This document shows positions 1 through 9,421 of a stretch of 64,000 bases of DNA, piece by piece (positions within the stretch are counted from its first letter, which is position 1; every line of letters begins with the position of its first letter). The stretch comes from GCA-2720975 sp964467985 (GTDB lineage: Bacteria; Planctomycetota; UBA1135; GCA-002686595). The notes below the pieces were generated by a model. The model was not told the DNA's origin. It saw only the letters and a program-made list of their open reading frames with translations, and did not search any database. The position numbers were made by a program, and so were the translations under genes. The DNA lies in NCBI GenBank assembly GCA_964467985.1, contig CAYXTP010000004.1, forward strand, positions 186,001-250,000, read 5' to 3'.

Positions 1-1283
1 GAATAGACGCTCGTCACCAGCCCGCCACCCCCGAGGTTGACCAGGTCCACCGCCTCGTCCACCTCACCGGCGTAGGGCAGGATGGTCGAGACGGGACCAA
101 AGACCTCGAGCTCGTGCAGAACACTGGCTCGGGAATCGGATGCGACGAGCAGGGTGGGCTGCACGAAACAGCCTCCGTGCTCGGTGGGTTCGGCTCCCCC
201 TAGGACAACTTCGGAGACCTCCGCCAGACGCCCGATCCCCTGGCGTACGTCTTCCAGCTGTGCCAGGTCCGTGAGCGGGCCCAATCGATTGGCTCGATCG
301 GCAGGATCGCCCATTTGGATACGGCCGAGCTCGGCGATCAGGTCCTCACGCACCTCGTCCACGCGCTCGGCGGGAACGAGGATGCGCCGCACCGCTGTGC
401 ATTTCTGACCCGCCTTTTGCGTCATGTCGGTGACAAGGTTTGCCAGGAACGCGCCGTAGGTTTCCGAATCGGATTCCACGTCCGGGGCCAGCACAGCGGC
501 ATTCAGGGAATCGGCCTCAATGTTGATGCGCACGTTGTGCGCCACGACGTTGGGGTGCCCTCGCAGCAGAGCTCCCGTCTTGGCAGAACCCGTAAAGGCC
601 AGGCAGTCCTGCGGACCAAGGTGATCCAGCAAGCCGCCGGCAGATCCTGCGATGAATTGGAACGCCCCTTCCGGCAGGAGCCCGGAATCCACAGTGATCT
701 GAGCCAGCCGCCACGCCAATAGGGCAGTGGGCGATCCGGGCTTTTCGATCACAGGCATACCCGCGAGCAGCGCACAAGCGGCCTTCTCGAACATGCCCCA
801 GGCAGGGAAGTTGAACGCATTGATATGCACCGCCACACCTGGGCGTGAGCTCAGAATGTGCTGCCCCCAGAAGCGGGCCGTTCGGCCGAGCTGCACTCCG
901 TCTCCGTCAGCCAAGGTCTTGCGCTCGCCGAGTGAACGGGCGTAGTAGGCGTAGGCCGCAAGGGTTCCGGTCGCACCATCGATATCAAACTTGGCATCCC
1001 CGCGGGTGTTGCCCCCACACACCCGGCCCAGCTCAATCAACTCCTCGCGCGCTTCATGGATGGCCGCGGAGAGGTCCTTGAGCATCTGGCCCCGTTGGGC
1101 AAAGTTCAACGCGCGCAGAGCCGGACCACCCACATCGCGGGCGTGGGCTGTCATGGCGGCCAAGTCCAAGCCACCCGAGGGCAATTGGGCCAGCGCAGCT
1201 CCGGAAGTGGGGTCGAGCAGGGTCCGAGGCTCGCCCGAGCCTTCCTGCCAGCGGCCGGCCACGTAGCTCGTCAGAGTGTGCAT
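1..1283 (-). CDS. paaZ: PaaZ-type aldehyde dehydrogenase (C-terminal part beyond window edge)
   Basis: The 427 visible codons start at an ATG (MHTLTSYVAGRWQ) and run off the left edge without a stop. The sequence follows the aldehyde dehydrogenase half of PaaZ, the ring-opening enzyme of aerobic phenylacetate degradation, which oxidises the semialdehyde released from oxepin-CoA. Visible motifs are the PaaZ-typical HINAFNFPAWGM segment, FTGSAKTG in the NAD-binding fold, the catalytic glutamate region NIEADSLNAA and the nucleophile cysteine in GQKCTAVRR. In PaaZ a MaoC-type hydratase domain follows this part. Whether it is present cannot be seen, so a stand-alone dehydrogenase is also possible. 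No other paa gene lies in the window. The gene is divergent from murQ. Confidence 0.82.
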   Translation of the reverse strand, partial: MHTLTSYVAGRWQEGSGEPRTLLDPTSGAALAQLPSGGLDLAAMTAHARDVGGPALRALNFAQRGQMLKDLSAAIHEAREELIELGRVCGGNTRGDAKFDIDGATGTLAAYAYYARSLGERKTLADGDGVQLGRTARFWGQHILSSRPGVAVHINAFNFPAWGMFEKAACALLAGMPVIEKPGSPTALLAWRLAQITVDSGLLPEGAFQFIAGSAGGLLDHLGPQDCLAFTGSAKTGALLRGHPNVVAHNVRINIEADSLNAAVLAPDVESDSETYGAFLANLVTDMTQKAGQKCTAVRRILVPAERVDEVREDLIAELGRIQMGDPADRANRLGPLTDLAQLEDVRQGIGRLAEVSEVVLGGAEPTEHGGCFVQPTLLVASDSRASVLHELEVFGPVSTILPYAGEVDEAVDLVNLGGGGLVTSVY

Positions 1284-1444
1284 GGGAACGTTCTTGGGGA
1301 AATCGGGTGAGTCAACTCTGGGCTGAAGGGCGAACAGGGTAGCGCATGGAACACGGGCCGCCCATCCCGACCCACCCACCAATCGGGCCACGGATTGAGG
1401 GAGCGCATGGACGATCCGGGTCCCGGGCAAGCTACCCTGGCCGC

Positions 1445-2392
1445 ATGGCAACTCCCAGCCCTGTTCAGCCGCCGGACCGCGGACACCTTAGCACCGAACA
1501 GCCCCACGCAGGAGCCAGGGACTTGGACCTGCTCTCCACACGGGATGCCCTGGAGTTGTTCAGCGCTGCAGACCAGGAGGCGGTGGCTGCTGTCGAAGCC
1601 GCTCGGGGGGATTTGGCCCTGGCCGTCGATCACGTTGCCGAGAAGCTGCGCCTAGGCGGACGACTTGTGCAGATCGGTGCGGGGACCAGCGGCCGCCTGG
1701 CCGTGCTCGACGCAAGTGAATGTCCACCCACGTTTTGTTCCGATCCCGACACGCTACAAGGAGTGATTGCTGGCGGGAGCAAGGCGCTCACCCAGGCGGT
1801 CGAAGGCGCAGAGGATTCGCGTGAGTTGGGTGTGGCCTGCGTGGACCAGCGCGAATTAGGACCTGGGGACGTTCTGCTCGGAATCAGTGCCGGAGGCACG
1901 ACGCCCTTTGTGCATGCGGCCATCGAGCGCGCCAGGCAGCGGGGCGCCACGACCATCTTCATGACCTGCGTACCGTCTCAACAGGTCGCGAGCCCGGCCG
2001 ACCTGACCATCCGGCTACTGACAGGTCCCGAGTTGATCGCCGGCTCGACGCGCCTCAAGGCCGGCAGCGCCACGAAACTGGCACTCAATGCACTCTCGAC
2101 CCTGGTCATGGTACGCCTGGGTAAGGTGCATGGAAACCTGATGGTGGACGTGGACACTTCCGCCAACCTTAAACTGGTTGAACGCGGAACCCGCATTCTG
2201 ATGAGCCTGCTGGAAGTTCCGCGGGATGAGGCCCAACGTGTGCTGAGCGCAGCGGGGGGACGCGTCAAGGTGGCCGCGCTCATGGGCCGACTGAACGATG
2301 ATCGCGAGCAAGCACTCGCGAGACTTGAGGCCTGTGGGGGCTCCCTGCGCAGGGCCCTGACGGCCGCAGAGGGCAGCAGCCCCTCCAGCTGA
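1445..2392 (+). CDS. murQ: N-acetylmuramic acid 6-phosphate etherase
   Basis: This 315-residue protein cleaves the D-lactyl ether of MurNAc-6-phosphate to give GlcNAc-6-phosphate, a cytoplasmic step of peptidoglycan recycling. It has the SIS-domain signature of MurQ: the glycine-rich QIGAGTSGRLAVLDASECPPTF stretch (quoted here in part as IGAGTSGRLAVLDASE), then GVIAGG, GISAGGTTPFV and the NALST / GKVHGNLMVD segment. The frame stays open upstream to 1346, but the extra 33 residues are low-complexity and the ATG at 1445 (MATPSPVQ) gives the usual family length. It is followed by comM after about 50 bp on the same strand. Its presence implies a murein-containing wall or scavenging of muropeptides. 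Confidence 0.9.
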   Translation: MATPSPVQPPDRGHLSTEQPHAGARDLDLLSTRDALELFSAADQEAVAAVEAARGDLALAVDHVAEKLRLGGRLVQIGAGTSGRLAVLDASECPPTFCSDPDTLQGVIAGGSKALTQAVEGAEDSRELGVACVDQRELGPGDVLLGISAGGTTPFVHAAIERARQRGATTIFMTCVPSQQVASPADLTIRLLTGPELIAGSTRLKAGSATKLALNALSTLVMVRLGKVHGNLMVDVDTSANLKLVERGTRILMSLLEVPRDEAQRVLSAAGGRVKVAALMGRLNDDREQALARLEACGGSLRRALTAAEGSSPSS

Positions 2393-2440
2393 ACGCAGGA
2401 CTTGCACGCAACCGAGCCCGGTCCCGGACGTCATGGCGGC

Positions 2441-3970
2441 ATGCGTACGATTCGAGTCACCGGCGCTTCGCTCAGCGCCGGCGGTGCCGAGCGTGTGGTG
2501 GTTGAAGGCCAATTCTGCTCGTCCACCTCCAGCCGCACGGAGGTGGTCATCACCGGTTTGCCTGACGCCGTCACCCGCGAGAGCCGTGGACGACTCCTGT
2601 GCGCCCTGCGCGAAACGCGGCTGCAACGTGGCGGGGGGAAGTTCTTCTTGAACCTGGTGCCTGCTGCCAGACCCAAAAGCGGAGAGATGCTCGATCTGCC
2701 CCTGGTGCTCGCTGGGGCCGGTGCGGTAGGTCACCTGAGTCAGGAAGCCCTCGCGAACACCCTTTTCTTGGGGGAAGTGGGCATTGACGGCGCCCTGCAC
2801 AGCGTTCCGGGCGGCTTGGCCGCAGCGCTGGCAGCGAGACAGGCGGGCATGCGGTCGCTGCTCGCGCCGCCGCGCACGGCGCAGGAAGCCGCCCACGTGC
2901 CCGGATTGGAAGTGCTCGAGGCCACACATCTGGCCCAGGTCATCGCCCATCTCAGCCCCGATGGAGTCAAGCTGGAAGCCTTGGAGAGACCGGACTCGGG
3001 AGTCGGCACGCGGCGGCCCAAGCGGCTAGACGCCGTACGCGGTCAGGCCGCGGCCAAGCACGCGTTGGCCGTGGCTGCGGCGGGAGGGCATGGACTGCTC
3101 ATGGTCGGGCCCCCGGGTGCGGGCAAGACTCTTCTGGCCCGCAGCTTGGTCGACCTGCTGCCAGCCCTTTCGATGGACGAGCGACTCGAGCTGGCCGGTG
3201 CCCTGTCTGCCAGCGGACACTGGACCTGCCAGCTGCCCGATCGACGCCCATTCCGCTCCCCCCACCACAGCACGACCCACGCAGGTCTGGTTGGCGGCGG
3301 CAACCCACTCGCGGCCGGGGAGATCACCCTGGCCCATCACGGCGTCTTGTTCCTCGACGAACTGCCGGAATTCCGCCGCGATGTACTGGAGTCCCTGCGC
3401 CAACCACTGGAAGCGGGAGAAATCTGCTTGTCGCGGGCTGGGCGGCAGACACGGCTACCGGCGCGTTTTCAGTTGGTCGCCGCCATGAACCCTTGCCCCT
3501 GCGGCTATCACGGCCATGCGCGTATCCCCTGTCCCTGCGCGCCCCAGGTGGTCCGCCGGTACCGACAACGCATCTCCGGTCCGCTCCTGGATCGGATCGA
3601 CCTGCGGCTCGAGATACCGCCCACGCCGCTGGAAGCGCTGACCCCAAGTGGAGAACCACGGACGCAGGTCGGCTCGTCGCCTGCAGCAGACTTGCTGGCG
3701 GCCATTGACCGTGCGACTCGTATGCGCCACGGCCGCACACAGAACGCGGCCAATACCGGTCTGGGAGTACGAGAACTGGACGAGGTTTGCCCCCTTGAAG
3801 GCGATGGCCGCCGACTTCTTGCCAGAGCCGTTGAGAAGAGGGGGCTCTCGGCCCGGGCCGTGCAGTCGACGCGCCGTGTCGCGCGCACTCTGGCCGACCT
3901 CGAGGGTCAAACGCAGGTGAGTCCGGATCATCTGGCCGGAGCCCTCGCCCTACGCGCGCCGGTCGATTGA
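2441..3970 (+). CDS. comM: YifB/ComM-family AAA+ ATPase (Mg-chelatase-like)
   Basis: This 509-residue protein is of normal length for ComM/YifB, a hexameric AAA+ motor known to promote branch migration during natural transformation. The N-terminal domain has the family motif GLPDAVTRESR. Walker A GPPGAGKT lies near residue 223, Walker B is VLFLDELPEF, and FRSPHHSTTHAGLVGGG and the cysteine-rich AAMNPCPCGYHG segment are both highly characteristic. A C-terminal helical bundle contains GLSARAVQSTRRVARTLADL. The frame can start at a TTG at 2402, but the ATG at 2441 (MRTIRVTGASL) matches the family N-terminus better. ComM often accompanies competence pili, and pilus genes occur later in the window. 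The gene converges with the exporter operon, separated by 16 bp. Confidence 0.92.
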   Translation: MRTIRVTGASLSAGGAERVVVEGQFCSSTSSRTEVVITGLPDAVTRESRGRLLCALRETRLQRGGGKFFLNLVPAARPKSGEMLDLPLVLAGAGAVGHLSQEALANTLFLGEVGIDGALHSVPGGLAAALAARQAGMRSLLAPPRTAQEAAHVPGLEVLEATHLAQVIAHLSPDGVKLEALERPDSGVGTRRPKRLDAVRGQAAAKHALAVAAAGGHGLLMVGPPGAGKTLLARSLVDLLPALSMDERLELAGALSASGHWTCQLPDRRPFRSPHHSTTHAGLVGGGNPLAAGEITLAHHGVLFLDELPEFRRDVLESLRQPLEAGEICLSRAGRQTRLPARFQLVAAMNPCPCGYHGHARIPCPCAPQVVRRYRQRISGPLLDRIDLRLEIPPTPLEALTPSGEPRTQVGSSPAADLLAAIDRATRMRHGRTQNAANTGLGVRELDEVCPLEGDGRRLLARAVEKRGLSARAVQSTRRVARTLADLEGQTQVSPDHLAGALALRAPVD

Positions 3971-3986
3971 CCGCAACACCCAGTTT

Positions 3987-5258
3987 CTACTCGTGCCGCA
4001 GTGCTTCCACAGGATCCATCGTCGCTGCGCGCCAGGCCGGGTACAGCCCGAAAATCACGCCCGTTGCGACCGAGATCCCGAAGGCAAAAACGGGCGCCTC
4101 GAAGGTCACGATCGTGCGCATGTCCCCGGCCGCTTCAACGATTTTGGGGATGACCAGACCCAAGGCAACTCCCGCCACACCACCGCAGCCCGACAGGACG
4201 ACGGTCTCAACCAAGAACTGGGTCACGATATGGTGCCGCTTGGCGCCCAAGGCACGGCGGATGCCGATCTCGCGGGTGCGCTCCGTCACGGTGGCCAGCA
4301 TGACGTTCATGATCCCGATGCCACCGACCAGCAGGGAGATACCGGCAATACTGGCTAGGACGATGGAGAAAATACGCTTGGTCTCTTGGGCGCGCAGCAA
4401 TAACTCGAGTGGCACGATCACCTCGTAGTCTTTCTCGCGGTGACTCTCGGCGAGCATGATGCGACTCGCGTTAGCAATCATGGACACGTCTTCATCCCGC
4501 TCAACGGCGATGATGATCTCGTGCAACTGGACCTCCTGGGCGTCCATGGTGCCACTGCGGATCTTCACTTGCCGCTCTCCGAACACGCGCTGGCCAGTCT
4601 TGAGCGGTATGAAGACTTCGCCGCCCACCTCTGTACCCGCATCGCGTTTGATCGAACCGATGGGAACTCGGGGGAACATCACCCCCACGACATCGAGGTA
4701 CTCTGCCCCGACCTTGATGCGCTCCCCCAAGGCGGCCTTGAAGGGAAATAGGTAGCGCGCGACCTCATAGCCCAACACGCATACCGGTGCCGTAGCGGCG
4801 TTATCACGCTCGTGCAAGAAGCGACCAGACATCATGATGCGCCCAGTCACGTCGCGGTAGCTGGGGTCCACGCACATCACACGCGGGCGACAACTGAGTT
4901 CCCCGGCGCGCACTTCTTCGGGCACCTCCAGGACCGCAACGACATCCTTGACACCGGGATAGGTCTCTGAAACGCGTGCGTGGTCCTCATGGGTCAAGCC
5001 ATAGGCGATGACGCGCGATTCCTGGTCTGAGACCTTGTCCTCGGGGGGTTTCACGCTGCGCAGGATTACGTTGCGGCTACCGAGCTGCCGTATCTGCTCC
5101 TGCGCTTCAACGCTCGCACCTTCGGCGATCGCGAGCATGGCGATCACGCTCGAGACTCCAAAAAGCACGCCCAGAGTCGTCAGGAATGAGCGCAACTTGT
5201 GCAGCAGCAAACTGCTCACACCCAACCGCACGGCCCGCATCAGAGAGGAAGACTGCAT
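3987..5258 (-). CDS. macB: MacB-type ABC transporter permease (MacB_PCD + FtsX)
   Basis: This 423-residue inner-membrane protein has the mechanotransmission ABC layout. One N-terminal membrane helix sits near residues 20-42 (LLLHKLRSFLTTLGVLFGVS). A periplasmic MacB_PCD domain of about 230 residues follows, then three C-terminal helices of the FtsX fold. The last helices include the diagnostic ERTREIGIRRALGAKRHHI coupling helix and end with PVEALRHE, as in most MacB/LolE permeases. The ATG at 5258 (MQSSSLMRAV) lies 8 bp after the ATPase stop. A longer frame to 5324 would overlap the ATPase gene and lacks this spacing. The gene is last in a tolC, adaptor, ATPase, permease operon. The transported substrate is not evident. 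Confidence 0.9.
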   Translation of the reverse strand: MQSSSLMRAVRLGVSSLLLHKLRSFLTTLGVLFGVSSVIAMLAIAEGASVEAQEQIRQLGSRNVILRSVKPPEDKVSDQESRVIAYGLTHEDHARVSETYPGVKDVVAVLEVPEEVRAGELSCRPRVMCVDPSYRDVTGRIMMSGRFLHERDNAATAPVCVLGYEVARYLFPFKAALGERIKVGAEYLDVVGVMFPRVPIGSIKRDAGTEVGGEVFIPLKTGQRVFGERQVKIRSGTMDAQEVQLHEIIIAVERDEDVSMIANASRIMLAESHREKDYEVIVPLELLLRAQETKRIFSIVLASIAGISLLVGGIGIMNVMLATVTERTREIGIRRALGAKRHHIVTQFLVETVVLSGCGGVAGVALGLVIPKIVEAAGDMRTIVTFEAPVFAFGISVATGVIFGLYPAWRAATMDPVEALRHE

Positions 5259-5266
5259 GTGGACGC

Positions 5267-6028
5267 CTAGCGGCGGTTCTCCTCGACGCCCTCGATGGCC
5301 CCGTCCTTCAAGCGCAAGATGCAATCGGCTCGGGCCCCCACAGAGGGCTCATGGGTCACGATCAAAATGGTCTTGCCCTCGTCATTTAGTTCATCAAACA
5401 GCTGCAAGATCTCATCAGCGGTCTTGCTGTCGAGATTGCCGGTAGCCTCGTCCGCTAGAATCAACGCGGGATCATTGATCAATGAACGCGCGATGGCCAC
5501 CCGTTGCTGCTGCCCTCCCGAGAGTTCGGTAGGACGGTGCGTGAGCCGATCCCCCAAACCGACGCGGTCAGCGAGTTGCCGCGCGCGGTCCTCGGACCCA
5601 TCGGGAGGGTTTTCCCTGTAGAGCACGGGCATGAGAATGTTCTCGAGCACGTTGAGCTGCGGAATCAGGTTGTAGGACTGGAAGATGAAACCCAATTCAC
5701 TTCCGCGCAGTTCCGACAACTGATCGTCGTCGAGTTGACTCACTGCTTTGCCGCGCACCCGGTACTCCCCCGTGGTGGGTCGATCGATACAACCGAGCAA
5801 GTTGAGCAGAGTGGACTTGCCGGAGCCCGAGCTGCCCATGACGGCCCAGTACTCTCCGCTCCGGAAGCTGAAACTAAGATTGTCGAGAGCGCGCACCTCG
5901 TCTCCACCCATCGGGTACACACGTGAGACGTTCTCGAGCTGGGCTACAACCTGACGCTCTTCGGCGTGCTCAGCGTCCGGGAGCGCAAAAACGCCCCCGG
6001 GCGGTTCCTCCTCGGGGCCTGGGCTCAC
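5267..6028 (-). CDS. LolD/MacB-type ABC transporter ATP-binding protein
   Basis: This 253-residue cytoplasmic ATPase powers the permease encoded directly downstream. Walker A is GSSGSGKST, the Q-loop region is FIFQSYNLIPQLNVLEN, the signature is LSGGQQQRVAIARSL, Walker B is ALILADEATGNLD and the H-loop is IVTHE. Everything needed for hydrolysis is present. The MGSSGSGKSTLLNLLGCIDRPT-type sequence (shown as MGSSGSGKSTLLNLLG) is typical of the LolD/MacB/FtsE group. The first 25 residues are an acidic, proline-rich leader not found in most members. A shorter start cannot be excluded, but the ATG used overlaps the adaptor stop as ATGA, a sign of translational coupling. Confidence 0.93.
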   Translation of the reverse strand: MSPGPEEEPPGGVFALPDAEHAEERQVVAQLENVSRVYPMGGDEVRALDNLSFSFRSGEYWAVMGSSGSGKSTLLNLLGCIDRPTTGEYRVRGKAVSQLDDDQLSELRGSELGFIFQSYNLIPQLNVLENILMPVLYRENPPDGSEDRARQLADRVGLGDRLTHRPTELSGGQQQRVAIARSLINDPALILADEATGNLDSKTADEILQLFDELNDEGKTILIVTHEPSVGARADCILRLKDGAIEGVEENRR

Positions 6029-7752
6029 TCCTCATCCCCACTCGCTCGAGATCCACGCCGTCCGCCAGCAGCGCCTTCGCGCATGCGCTGGATGGCCTGC
6101 GCGCGCTCCTCCTCGCTCATGCCTTCGAATCGCTTGCGCATCGCCGCGGCCTGCTCCGGTGAGAAACTGCCTGCACCCTCACCGCCCGACGGGCCCCCAG
6201 CGTTGGCCGGTGGGCCTGGAGCTGCAGGCGTGACAGGGGGCTCGGTGGGCTTGGTCGCAGCAACCCTGGAAGCAGCGGTCTCGGGCGCGGGTTCCGGCTC
6301 CCACGATGTGGGCGGGCTCAAGGCGACAATCTCGCCCTCCTGGAGCCCGGAGAGCACATGCACAAACTTGTTGTTGTCCTGCCCAACCGTGACCTTGCGT
6401 TTGTCCAGGCCCTTCTTCGTGTTGACGAAGCAAATCGGCTCACCTGCGTCCAGGAAAACTGACTGGCGCGGGATGTAGAGAACGTCCGCCAAGTCCTCAA
6501 CGAGAATCTCGATGCTACAGGACATGCCGGGTCGCATCTCGGGTACCTCGTCCTCCAGCGCGACCTCCGTGCGGTACAAGCGTTGGTTGGGGTTGCTCAT
6601 CCAACTGCCCGAGTCGGCGACTGCGGCCACAGATGAAATCCGACCCTGGAACAGCTCTCCAGGCAAGGCATCCACACTCACCAAGCAGGTGAGGCCCACC
6701 TGCACCTTGTCCAGCTTGGTCTCGTGCAGGCTCACGTCCGCCACCATTCCGCCAGCCCGCGGAATCGTGACAATCGCCTGGCGTTCGTGCACCTCGCCTC
6801 CCTCTGTCGGCACCTCATTCGTCCCGTGGCGGCCGCGACTGCGCGCGTAGACCACGAGCCCATCTTCTGGGGCCAGCAGGATGCCTTTCGAAACTTGGTC
6901 CACCAGCTTGTCGTACTTCTCCCTCTGCCGTTCCAGCTCGCGCTTGGTAGAGCTACGCTCGGAGTCAAAATCGACAAGCTTGGCGGCAGCCTGCTTGCGC
7001 ACCACTTCTAGGTCTCGTCTGCGTGATTCCACGGCGGCAGAGAGTTCCTTGCGCTTGGCCTTGTCACCGAAGTTCTTCTTGAGGTTGCGGTTCCGAACCG
7101 CCTGATCGCGGGTGATTCGTTGCGACGTGACAGCCAGTTCATCCCCATCCAGCTCCGTCTTTTGAACAAACCCCTGGTCGTAGAGTTTGCGGGTCCACTG
7201 CAGTGTGTCTTCCGCCTGCTTGATGCGCTCCTCGGCGAGCACGATGGCCTCCTCGGCGGTGGCGAGTTCAACCTCCCACTCGCCCTCGGTCGCGGCATAC
7301 GATTCGAGACTCAGCTCTGCCAGGTCGAGAGCCAGCACGGCCTCGGCCTCGTCACTGGCATTTTGAATGACCTGAATCCCGTACTGCTCTGTTGCTTTTG
7401 TCGAGGCAGCCTGCGCACGGTCCACGCTAATCGCCTGGTCGACGAGGCGATCCTGGTGACTGGACGTGTCGAGTTCGCAGATTACGTCGCCCACCGCGAC
7501 CCGCGTACCCTCCTCGATCAGGTAGATGATGTTCGCTCGGCCTTCGAGCTCGTTGACCAACTGGGCTGCGTTCTTCGACTCCAGGTTGCCGCGCGCCAAC
7601 TCAGAGATGCGCAGATCACCGCGGCGCACCGCAACGCCCTCAATCGCCCCAACTCCTTTGTCACCAAAGAAGCCGGCCGACGCAACAGCGTAGGTGGATG
7701 CAATCACGAGCAGGATTCCCACGAGCAGTTTTTGATTTCCAGTCCAGTTCAT
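6025..7752 (-). CDS. HlyD/MacA-type efflux adaptor (membrane fusion protein)
   Basis: This 575-residue periplasmic adaptor would bridge the ABC permease and the TolC-like duct. An N-terminal membrane anchor (LLVGILLVIASTYAVASAGFF) comes first, then a biotinyl-lipoyl half-domain (VAVGDVICELD), a long helical hairpin at about residues 95-270 rich in E, R and A, the second lipoyl half with ILLAPEDGLVVYA, then beta-barrel and membrane-proximal domains. The last 90 residues are unusual: a Pro/Ala/Glu linker followed by a charged amphipathic segment (MRKRFEGMSEEERAQAIQRM). The ATG at 7752 (MNWTGNQK) lies 4 bp after the tolC stop. A start at 7794 would overlap that gene by 38 bp. Confidence 0.88.
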   Translation of the reverse strand: MNWTGNQKLLVGILLVIASTYAVASAGFFGDKGVGAIEGVAVRRGDLRISELARGNLESKNAAQLVNELEGRANIIYLIEEGTRVAVGDVICELDTSSHQDRLVDQAISVDRAQAASTKATEQYGIQVIQNASDEAEAVLALDLAELSLESYAATEGEWEVELATAEEAIVLAEERIKQAEDTLQWTRKLYDQGFVQKTELDGDELAVTSQRITRDQAVRNRNLKKNFGDKAKRKELSAAVESRRRDLEVVRKQAAAKLVDFDSERSSTKRELERQREKYDKLVDQVSKGILLAPEDGLVVYARSRGRHGTNEVPTEGGEVHERQAIVTIPRAGGMVADVSLHETKLDKVQVGLTCLVSVDALPGELFQGRISSVAAVADSGSWMSNPNQRLYRTEVALEDEVPEMRPGMSCSIEILVEDLADVLYIPRQSVFLDAGEPICFVNTKKGLDKRKVTVGQDNNKFVHVLSGLQEGEIVALSPPTSWEPEPAPETAASRVAATKPTEPPVTPAAPGPPANAGGPSGGEGAGSFSPEQAAAMRKRFEGMSEEERAQAIQRMREGAAGGRRGSRASGDEE

Positions 7753-7756
7753 CGCT

Positions 7757-9421
7757 TTACTCCAGAGGCTCTTGAAGAAGATCGGGGTGCACATGGATGC
7801 CCCCCTCGTCGACGCGCAGGGTTTCGAGCTCCAAATGGAGATCGAGTCGCGCGAGGTTGAATTGAATCAAGGATGCGGTGGCACTGTTTTCGGCTCGCAC
7901 CAGGTCGGCTTGTGCGTCGAGCAAGGTCACCGTATCGACACGACCGGCCTCCAGGGTGAGCTTGGTGCCGTCCAGGCGCCGACGGGCCGAGACCACGGCG
8001 CCCTTTTGAATCCTCGTGCTCATCTCGGCCTCGCGCACTGCCCGCAGCGCGTCCCGAACACTGGCTCGGATCGAATCCTGGTCTTGGCCCAAGTTGCGCT
8101 CGTCCGTAGCAAGGGTGATTTGGCTAGAGCGCATGGCGTTGCGTTCAGGTAGACGATCGATTGGCAGGTCGAGAGCGAGACTCGCGGTCCAATCCGTGTC
8201 CTGAAAGCGAAAGTCCTGGAGATCCCCCCCATCACTGGGAGGACTGCCCGCGACGTTCATGGAGAGCCCAGCCCGCAGGGCGTCCTCGGCGATGACCAAG
8301 CGTCGCCTGGAATCATCTACGCGGTCGCAAGCCGTCAAGTAGTCCAGGCGGTTATCGAGGGCGTAGGCCACTGAGACTGTTTCGTCGAGCTGATCCAGAC
8401 TCGGATCCGACTCGACCAAGCCCTCAAATTCCGAAGGATCGAGCTGCAATTCCACGCCAATGGGAAGGCCCAGGAAGAGGTTGAATTGGTCCCACTCCCG
8501 AGCCAATCCGGCGCGCAACGAGATCAAGCGATCCTCCGAGTCCAACTCCCGTTGCAAAGCCTCGGCAGCTTGGATGTCCGACATCCGGCCCGCTGCAGCA
8601 AGCGTGCTATTGCGCTCACTCAAGGCCACAAGATCCTGGTAGTTGCGCTCCTCGTTCTTGACCTCGTCAGTTGACTGAAGCAAGCCGTAGACGCGCCGGG
8701 CCACATCCACCGCATAGGTTCGACGGAAGCGCTCGTAGTTGCGAACCGCGTACACAAGATTGCGTTCCGCTTGGGTCAGGGGCTCGAGCGCGATGGCTCT
8801 GCCCGCGCCACGCATGAGTGGTTGGGTAATCGAAAGAGACAGGTTGACAGCTTCAGACCAGGGGTTGCCACCCGACACGACCCGAAACAGATTCGATCCC
8901 AAGCTGGTGACGATGGACGCCCCTGTTCCGAGAAAGCGGGTGAATCCGACCGATCCGTCGAGAGTCACATCCGAGGCCTCATCTCCGCTGCCATTGGCCG
9001 TGGCGGACGCATCGCCAAAGAACTGAAAGGAGTAACGCCAGCGCTCAAGACTTAGGTCGAGCGCACTGCGGTAAAGGATCTCGCGCTGGGATTGAATCAG
9101 TCGGCTATTCTCGGCTGCGATTTCCAGGCAGTCGACGAGCCCCAGGGCCGGCCCGGATTCCCATTCCCCACTCAGAATCCGTTGCCGAAGGCTGCCCTCT
9201 GCAGGTGCTATCGAAAAGTTGCCCGACTCGCCAAAGAGCTCCTCGCGGCGCTCCAACACCATGGCGTAGACCTCTTCATCGGCTTCCGCACGATAAGCGT
9301 CGGCCGACTTGCACGAGGCCGAGCACAGGGGCAGCGCCAGCAAGAAAGCCATGGAGGCAGAGCGGCCGCCAGGGATCACACCAAGGGGGCGATGCAGCGA
9401 AGAGGGCAGGTAGTTGCGCAA
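7757..9421 (-). CDS. TolC-like outer-membrane efflux lipoprotein
   Basis: This 554-residue protein has the two-repeat outer-membrane efflux (OEP) fold. Two long alpha-helical segments rich in Glu, Arg and Ala are separated by beta-strand stretches such as AVNLSLSITQPLMRGAGRA and WTASLALDLPIDR, which are the membrane strands of each repeat. The N-terminus carries a lipobox ending LCSASC, so the mature protein is probably lipid-anchored. The frame begins at a TTG (9421). An ATG at 9352 (MAFLLALPLCSAS) would give a short signal with no positive charge, so the longer form is preferred with moderate certainty. It is first in the exporter operon and supplies the outer-membrane channel. Confidence 0.86.
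   Translation of the reverse strand: MRNYLPSSLHRPLGVIPGGRSASMAFLLALPLCSASCKSADAYRAEADEEVYAMVLERREELFGESGNFSIAPAEGSLRQRILSGEWESGPALGLVDCLEIAAENSRLIQSQREILYRSALDLSLERWRYSFQFFGDASATANGSGDEASDVTLDGSVGFTRFLGTGASIVTSLGSNLFRVVSGGNPWSEAVNLSLSITQPLMRGAGRAIALEPLTQAERNLVYAVRNYERFRRTYAVDVARRVYGLLQSTDEVKNEERNYQDLVALSERNSTLAAAGRMSDIQAAEALQRELDSEDRLISLRAGLAREWDQFNLFLGLPIGVELQLDPSEFEGLVESDPSLDQLDETVSVAYALDNRLDYLTACDRVDDSRRRLVIAEDALRAGLSMNVAGSPPSDGGDLQDFRFQDTDWTASLALDLPIDRLPERNAMRSSQITLATDERNLGQDQDSIRASVRDALRAVREAEMSTRIQKGAVVSARRRLDGTKLTLEAGRVDTVTLLDAQADLVRAENSATASLIQFNLARLDLHLELETLRVDEGGIHVHPDLLQEPLE

Noticed and set aside
2015..2950. Long minus-strand open frame of 311 codons opposite murQ and comM
   Set aside because: It is an antisense shadow of two well-supported genes in GC-rich sequence and has no protein-like motifs.
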